Below, piece after piece: positions 59,901 through 64,000 of a DNA stretch of 64,000 nucleotides; within the stretch, counting starts at the first letter, position 1, and the number at the start of each line of letters is the position of its first letter. Under the pieces are notes generated by a model that did no database searches, was not told the DNA's origin, and worked only from the letters and a program-made list of their open reading frames with translations. The position numbers and the translations under genes were made by a program. Source of the DNA: SZUA-430 sp964483585 (GTDB lineage: Bacteria > Pseudomonadota > Alphaproteobacteria > Micropepsales > Micropepsaceae); NCBI GenBank assembly GCA_964483585.1, contig CAZABH010000016.1:1-64000 (forward strand), read 5' to 3'.

Positions 59901-60004
59901 ACATGCCCTACCTGTCCAAGCCTCATGTGCTTCTCATGAACCGGCCGGGTGACTACGACCACCTTGCCCGTGTCAAGGAGTGGAGTTCGGGGGCCAGCGA
60001 ATGA
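56999..60004 (+). CDS. addB: double-strand break repair protein AddB
   Basis: A 1001-residue subunit of the AddAB helicase-nuclease that resects broken DNA ends to Chi-like sites for RecA. The helicase-like half has VLVPTRRAIRTLREAF and VVVLGGLNEGKWPP. The C-terminal RecB-family nuclease domain has DRGTVIHAALEAF and the catalytic KVDRIEVLPQGAIRICDYKTGRVP. No Walker A lysine is obvious, as in the alphaproteobacterial AddB group. ATG 56999 begins SQLNLFTIPSG; the frame extends into murU without homology. It overlaps addA by 4 bases. Confidence 0.93.
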   Translation: MSQLNLFTIPSGLAFADELARGIRQRFGSGDHPFALSEAMVLVPTRRAIRTLREAFERTAECSVAVLPRIVALGDFDEEEPQALPDGSGELDINSLVSPEGLDPPISPLRRDMLLFTLIRAWEAKRADGAQSLGTDRPAIALQLARELARILDLAAAEGVAWERLRDLVPGELSAHWEQTVAFLDILATSWPSILCAEKKTDPAMHRDASLRRAARLWLEAPPTHPVIAAGSTGSVPATAVLLHAISRLPQGAVVLPGLDLQLDEASWNALSPNHPQHGMAQLLRKFDVTRNEVRPWTDASPRADRVRLIAEAMRPAATTVVWRSYVEKERDSLQRALDGLSCLVARAPAEEALAIASALREAVDTPGRTAALVTPDRSLARRVASELKRWDITIDDSAGIPLSHSEPGRLLCLMADLAAENFAPVPLLALLKHPQCLLGFASRAEVRHLTSALEVAHLRGPRPAGGIKGLLAEVGEGDRAHKLVLQLDRALGAFVGLTAQAEAPLEALLGLHRISAELVSSDQVAGDIAVWRGEAGRVAFSLFDEAIAASSGLGLQMGAADYAAFFRALMDQVAVRPMAGLHPRLSILGPLEARLLQSDVVVLGGLNEGKWPPMTDPGPWLNRPMRRDLSISQPERRIGLSAHDFAQAAASPVVILSRSAKEGGAPTTPSRWLTRISTLVEGAGLSEQFLDNRLVEIARQIDRPGTVPKPVEAPAPTPPVSARPRKLYVTDVERWLRDPYALYAKVILRLKRLKPVDEAPGAADRGTVIHAALEAFAKRYPGVLPPHTQSVEELLALGREAFGPLIELPVVQAIWWPRFERSVNWYLAWEERRRAGLLHVMAERKGEITFAAPAGPFTLAAKVDRIEVLPQGAIRICDYKTGRVPTKAEVQQGFSPQLTLEAAIALAGGFEGLKSVRVDGLVYVSLTGAGDGGQDTEISFGDMTLDQGIDDALARFKDFVAMFDAPDMPYLSKPHVLLMNRPGDYDHLARVKEWSSGASE

Positions 60005-63000
60005 GTGCGGAAGCAACAGAGCGGCAGCGTAGGGCGACGACGCCGTCGCTATCGGCATGGGTGACCGCCAACGCGGGTTCGGGCAAGACTCATGTGCTGG
60101 TCAACCGGATTGCGCGGCTGCTGCTCGAGGGCTGTCCGCCGGACCGGCTCTTGTGTCTGACCTTCACCAAGGCCGCTGCTGCCGAGATGTCTGTTCGCTT
60201 GTTCGAGCAGCTTGGCCGCTGGACGCTCATGTCCGACGATGCGCTGCAATCGGCGCTGTTCCAGCTGTCTGGCGAGGCCCCTGACGACCATACGGTTGCG
60301 CTTGCACGACGGTTGTTTGCCGATGCGCTTGAATCTCCGGGTGGATTGCAGATCCAGACCATTCACTCGTTCTGCCAGGGATTGCTCAAACGCTTTCCGC
60401 TCGAGTCGGGTGTTGCGCCGGCATTCACCGTCCTGGATGAGGCCTCGACAGACGCGTTGCTGGCTGAGGCGCGTGATCGGGTGCTGCGCGAGGGGATTTC
60501 TGGTGACAAGGCTCTGGTCGAGGCCGTGCGGGCACTGACCGAGTTTGCTGGCGAGGAACAGTTCGATACGCTGGTTCGCGAAGTCATCAGCGAGCGCGCC
60601 ATCATACAGCCCTTCCTTGAGAGGCATGGGCGCGGTGGGCTTGATGCAGCTCTCCGATCGAGCCTTGGCGTGGGATCGTTTGCGAGCGTTGATGACGTGC
60701 TGGGGCATGCCATGAAGGATGTTCCAGCTGGCCTGGCCGTTCGCGTGGCTGAAGCGCTTGCGAAGGGTGGTGGAAAGGACCAGTCGAAGGCTAGTCTGTT
60801 TACCACCTATGCCAAGCGCCCAGGTCCCGAAACATTGTCGGCTCTGCTCGAGAGCCTGCTCACATTGAAGGGGGATGTGACGAAGACGCTGGCCACCAAG
60901 GCGGTGTTCAAGATTGATCCGGGCGTCGAGACCGTGCTCCAGACGCTGGCCGAGATTGCTGCCCAAGTGCGCCAGAGGTGCAATGCGTTGCGCATCTCAA
61001 GGCATACAGGCCATCTTCTTCTGCTCGCGGGTGAGATCCTTCGTGTCTATCGTGAGCTCAAGGCCTTTCGCTCGGTGCTCGATTATGACGATCTCATTGC
61101 GCGCGCTGCGGCTCTATTCAAGAGCCCGGGTGCGCAATGGGTGCTCTACAAACTTGACGGTGGCATCGATCACGTGCTGATCGATGAGGCGCAGGACACA
61201 AGCCCGAGCCAGTGGACCGTGGTTCGATCCATTGCAGCCGAGTTCTTTGCTGGCGTAGGTGCCGAGCGGCCGTGGCAGGCCCCGGTGCGTACAGTCTTCG
61301 CCGTGGGTGACATCAAGCAGTCTATCATGTCGTTTCAGGGTGCAAGGCCGATCGAGTTTGTCACGTCGCAACGGCTGGTCCACGCGCTTGCAGGCGGCGA
61401 TGTCGCGAAGTTCGATCATGTGCAGCTCACCCATTCCTTTCGGTCAGCGCCCGCCATTCTGGAGCTTGTCGACGAGGTGTTCCGTGATCCGGAAGCTGCA
61501 GACGGCGTGCTGCTCGAGCACATTGCGCAGGACCACAAGGCCAGCCGGTTGGACATGCGGGGTCTTGTCGAACTGTGGCCGCTCGAGGATCGCCCGGTTC
61601 GAGGCGAGACCATTGCCTGGGACGCGCCGCGCGACCGGGTTGGTGCAGACCATCCGGCTGTTGTCCTTGCTGTTCGCATAGCGCGCCGCATCAGGTCTTG
61701 GATTGCGCAGCAGGTGCCTGTCCATGACAAGGAGACGAAGACGTTGCGCCCCATGACGCCGGGCGACGTCATGATCCTGGTGCGCAAACGAGGTCAGTTG
61801 TCGACCGAGATCATCCGACAACTCAAGCGCCTGGGCATTCCGGTTGCTGGCGCGGATCGACTTGTGCTGGCCGAGCACATTGCTGTCATGGATCTTATAG
61901 CGCTGGGTCGGTTTGCGCTGTTGCCACACGATGACCTGACGCTTGCGACCGTGCTGCGTGGACCGTGTTGCGGCGTCAGCGAGGAGGATCTGTTCACGCT
62001 GGCCCATGGACGTGGCGAGCAGATGTCGCTCTGGCATGTCTTGCAGGGGCGTGCAGAAGATCCGCTTTGGCAGCCTGTCCACGGGTTCCTTCAACAGCTT
62101 CACGCCATGGCTGACCATCTGCAGCCCTATGAGTTCTATGCGACGATCCTCGGACCGCTGAGAGGCTGGATGCGGTTGATGGAGCGGCTGGGTGTCGATG
62201 CGGCCGATCCCATAGAGGAGTTCATGTCAGCCGCGCTGGATTTCGGGCGGATGCAGACGCCTTCGCTGGAAGGTTTCCTTCATGTGGTCGAGCGATCGGA
62301 TACCGAGATCAAGCGTGACCAGGATCGCAGCGACGGGGCGGTGCGCGTCCTTACAGTCCATGGATCGAAGGGGCTGGAGGCACCCATTGTCATCTTGCCG
62401 GATACATTTGCAACGCCCGAGCATGGCCGGCACGACAGTATCCTGCTGCAGGCGGGTGACACGCCGCTCTGGAAAGTCGAGACTTCCTGGGACGAGGGTG
62501 TTCGGCGCGCGGCACGCGATGCTGGCCGCGAAGAGCGCATGCGCGAGTATCGCCGCCTGCTTTATGTCGCCCTGACCCGGCCTCGTGATCAACTTCATGT
62601 GTGCGGCTTTCGCCAGGACAAAGGCGGCTCTGCACGGAATTGGCACGAACTTGTTTCAGCGGCGATGCAGCGCATTGGTGCGACGACTGTCGAGGATGAA
62701 GACGGGCAGCAGGTGTTACGGTTTGGTGCGGTGCCATCGACGACAGAAACCGTGAATGCCGGGCGGGCGGCTTCTCCGCTGTCGCTGGGTCCGGCGCTTC
62801 CTGCGTGGGTATTCGTGCCTGCCCCAATCGAGCGGCAGGACAAGGAGATCCTGCCTTCCGAGCGTGCGCCGCGCCCGCTTGGTGTTGGATATTCCGCGGA
62901 AGGGCGGTCGGCCGCGCTGGACCTTGGAACGGCCGTACACAAGGCCCTTGAAGTCATTGCAGACGCGCGCCCGGAATTGTGGGCGCAGAGGGCTCGCGAA

Positions 63001-63435
63001 GCGGCGCGGCCGCATGTTGCTTCCACCGACCTTGCCAGTGTCGTTGCAGAGGTTCTGCGTGTACGGCAGGATCCCTCTCTGCAGTTCATTTTTGGTCCTG
63101 GTTCGTTTGGAGAGGTTGCGGTCCGTGGACGGGTCTTGTGGCAGGGACAGCGGTTCCTTTTTCCTGGACGCATGGACCGCATTGTTGTCAGGGATGGAGG
63201 TGTGCTGGTTGTCGAGTTCAAGACTGACCGGTTTGTTCCGACGGCGGTCGCAGGCATTCGGTCCGGCTATGTCCGGCAGTTGGCTCTCTATCGGCGCGCC
63301 CTCGAGGGACTTTATCCGGGCAAGGCTGTTTCCTGCGGAATCCTCTGGACGGTCGCTGCACGGTTGACCATGGTGCCTGTTGAAGTCATCGAGGCTTGCG
63401 AGCGTGTCCTTGACCCCGCCGGGACGGGTTCCTAG
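60001..63435 (+). CDS. addA: double-strand break repair helicase AddA
   Basis: An 1144-residue UvrD-family helicase plus nuclease. Motif I is ANAGSGKTHVLVNRIARLL (K29); motif Ia is LCLTFTKAAAAEM; motif II is VLIDEAQDTSPSQW; later motifs include AVGDIKQSIMSFQGA, VLTVHGSKGLEAPIV and VALTRPRDQLHV. The C-terminal nuclease has GTAVHKALEVI and FPGRMDRIVVRDGGVLVVEFKTDR. ATG 60001 overlaps the addB stop. Together with AddB it replaces RecBCD. Confidence 0.96.
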   Translation: MSAEATERQRRATTPSLSAWVTANAGSGKTHVLVNRIARLLLEGCPPDRLLCLTFTKAAAAEMSVRLFEQLGRWTLMSDDALQSALFQLSGEAPDDHTVALARRLFADALESPGGLQIQTIHSFCQGLLKRFPLESGVAPAFTVLDEASTDALLAEARDRVLREGISGDKALVEAVRALTEFAGEEQFDTLVREVISERAIIQPFLERHGRGGLDAALRSSLGVGSFASVDDVLGHAMKDVPAGLAVRVAEALAKGGGKDQSKASLFTTYAKRPGPETLSALLESLLTLKGDVTKTLATKAVFKIDPGVETVLQTLAEIAAQVRQRCNALRISRHTGHLLLLAGEILRVYRELKAFRSVLDYDDLIARAAALFKSPGAQWVLYKLDGGIDHVLIDEAQDTSPSQWTVVRSIAAEFFAGVGAERPWQAPVRTVFAVGDIKQSIMSFQGARPIEFVTSQRLVHALAGGDVAKFDHVQLTHSFRSAPAILELVDEVFRDPEAADGVLLEHIAQDHKASRLDMRGLVELWPLEDRPVRGETIAWDAPRDRVGADHPAVVLAVRIARRIRSWIAQQVPVHDKETKTLRPMTPGDVMILVRKRGQLSTEIIRQLKRLGIPVAGADRLVLAEHIAVMDLIALGRFALLPHDDLTLATVLRGPCCGVSEEDLFTLAHGRGEQMSLWHVLQGRAEDPLWQPVHGFLQQLHAMADHLQPYEFYATILGPLRGWMRLMERLGVDAADPIEEFMSAALDFGRMQTPSLEGFLHVVERSDTEIKRDQDRSDGAVRVLTVHGSKGLEAPIVILPDTFATPEHGRHDSILLQAGDTPLWKVETSWDEGVRRAARDAGREERMREYRRLLYVALTRPRDQLHVCGFRQDKGGSARNWHELVSAAMQRIGATTVEDEDGQQVLRFGAVPSTTETVNAGRAASPLSLGPALPAWVFVPAPIERQDKEILPSERAPRPLGVGYSAEGRSAALDLGTAVHKALEVIADARPELWAQRAREAARPHVASTDLASVVAEVLRVRQDPSLQFIFGPGSFGEVAVRGRVLWQGQRFLFPGRMDRIVVRDGGVLVVEFKTDRFVPTAVAGIRSGYVRQLALYRRALEGLYPGKAVSCGILWTVAARLTMVPVEVIEACERVLDPAGTGS

Positions 63436-63473
63436 ATTGCTGTTAACCGATCCATTTTCAGGGGGATTTCCCG

Positions 63474-63791
63474 ATGTCTGCAAAAGTCACTGACGCAAGT
63501 TTCGATCGCGATGTCCTGGGGGCGTCCAAGCCTGTGCTGGTCGATTTCTGGGCCGAATGGTGCGGTCCCTGCCGTCAGATCAGCCCTGCAATCGAAGAGC
63601 TCGCCAAAGAGCTGGGTGGCAAGATCGAGATCGTCAAGCTGAACATCGACGAGAACCCCGGCGTGCCCGGGAAGTACGGCGTGCGGGGCATTCCCACGCT
63701 GATGATCTTCAAGGGGGGGCAGGTGGCCGCGACCAAGATCGGTGCCATGCCCAAGCAGAAGATCAAGGAGTGGATCGAGCAGACGATCTGA
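63474..63791 (+). CDS. trxA: thioredoxin
   Basis: A 105-residue classical thioredoxin with active site WCGPC (C30/C33), preceded by VLVDFWAE, and the cis-proline segment RGIPTLMIFKGGQ. It reduces disulfides in ribonucleotide reductase and other proteins. It follows addA by 38 bases with GGGGGAT upstream, an arrangement common in alphaproteobacteria. Confidence 0.97.
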   Translation: MSAKVTDASFDRDVLGASKPVLVDFWAEWCGPCRQISPAIEELAKELGGKIEIVKLNIDENPGVPGKYGVRGIPTLMIFKGGQVAATKIGAMPKQKIKEWIEQTI

Positions 63792-63873
63792 CCGGTTTTG
63801 ATCGAGGCGATGGTCGCGGCGGCGCAGGTATGCCCGGCGCTGCTTCTTTTTTCTGACCGTCTCTTCGCGCTGT

Positions 63874-64000
63874 TCAGTCTTCGCTGGTGTCCAGATCGCT
63901 GCTGGTTCGATCATACTCAAGAATTTCACCCGGCGTGCAGTCGAGTACGAAGCAGAGCTTCGACAGCGTATCGAACCTCATTCCCTTGACCTTGCCTGTG
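63874..64000 (-). CDS. XRE-family helix-turn-helix regulator, C-terminal fragment
   Basis: The frame, too short to stand out as an ORF, enters from the right edge and stops at 63874-63876. The visible 41 residues include KGMRFDTLSKLCFVLDCTP followed by GEILEYDR, the second half of a Cro/C1-type HTH domain of the small stand-alone type. The N-terminal part lies outside the window; the partial match is clear but the target is unknown. Confidence 0.75.
   Translation of the reverse strand, partial: TGKVKGMRFDTLSKLCFVLDCTPGEILEYDRTSSDLDTSED

Noticed and set aside
63792..63860. GC-rich stretch and T-run after trxA as a terminator
   Set aside because: TTCTTTTTTC is present but no inverted repeat of useful length directly precedes it.

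Overview
The window is a 64 kb piece of chromosome from a GC-rich alphaproteobacterium. Five things point that way: an SOS box of the GTTC-N7-GTTC type in front of an imuA-imuB-dnaE2 mutasome; the order pckA / chvI-chvG-hprK-EIIA-HPr ... ahcY; a DivL-type kinase homologue with tyrosine in place of the phospho-accepting histidine; the block tsaE-amgK-murU-addB-addA-trxA; and a palindrome resembling SahR operators in front of ahcY. The genus cannot be fixed from the sequence. No rRNA, CRISPR array, insertion sequence, integrase or phage gene was seen.

Layout. 1-1.6 kb: start of a Tat-exported M3 metallopeptidase (cut by the window edge), then a small SET-domain protein. 2.3-7.2 kb: glutamine-synthetase-like ligase, aldehyde dehydrogenase, iron alcohol dehydrogenase and class I amidotransferase, read as a gamma-glutamylation route for an amine or amino alcohol. 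7.3-12.9 kb (minus): the SOS mutasome, whose dnaE2 carries an in-frame palindromic repeat. 13.0-20.1 kb: a TetR regulator with two palindromic operators, followed by a tight run of GST, extradiol-type dioxygenase, fumarylacetoacetate-hydrolase-fold enzyme, cytochrome P450, flavin hydroxylase and membrane-anchored GST. This looks like an aromatic or xenobiotic catabolic operon with no obvious named counterpart. 20.3-25.3 kb: complete branched-chain 2-oxoacid dehydrogenase complex (E1a, E1b, E2, E3).

25.4-37.8 kb is the least understood part. It holds a secreted protein and a translationally coupled three-gene operon (helical protein with a TelA-like look, DUF6384-like membrane protein, and a coiled-coil protein ending in an Asp run and Gly/Phe/Lys repeats). 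It continues with two Tat-exported enzymes, a glycerophosphodiester phosphodiesterase, and a four-gene envelope locus (Sel1-like, beta-helix, two small membrane-anchored proteins). tRNA-Arg(CCG), a zinc-finger protein and polA follow.

41-50 kb: pckA is divergent from the ChvI/ChvG two-component system, which runs into the regulatory PTS genes (hprK, EIIA, HPr), an unknown membrane protein and ahcY. 50.5-63.8 kb: divL, an oppositely oriented ferredoxin and ferredoxin-reductase pair that could feed the distant P450, then tsaE, the cell-wall-recycling pair amgK/murU, the AddAB recombination nuclease-helicase and thioredoxin. The right edge cuts an XRE-type regulator.

The ordinary genes are identified from motifs with good confidence. 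The best candidates for something undescribed are the 26.0-29.7 kb operon, the 33.7-37.8 kb envelope locus and the 13-20 kb catabolic cluster.
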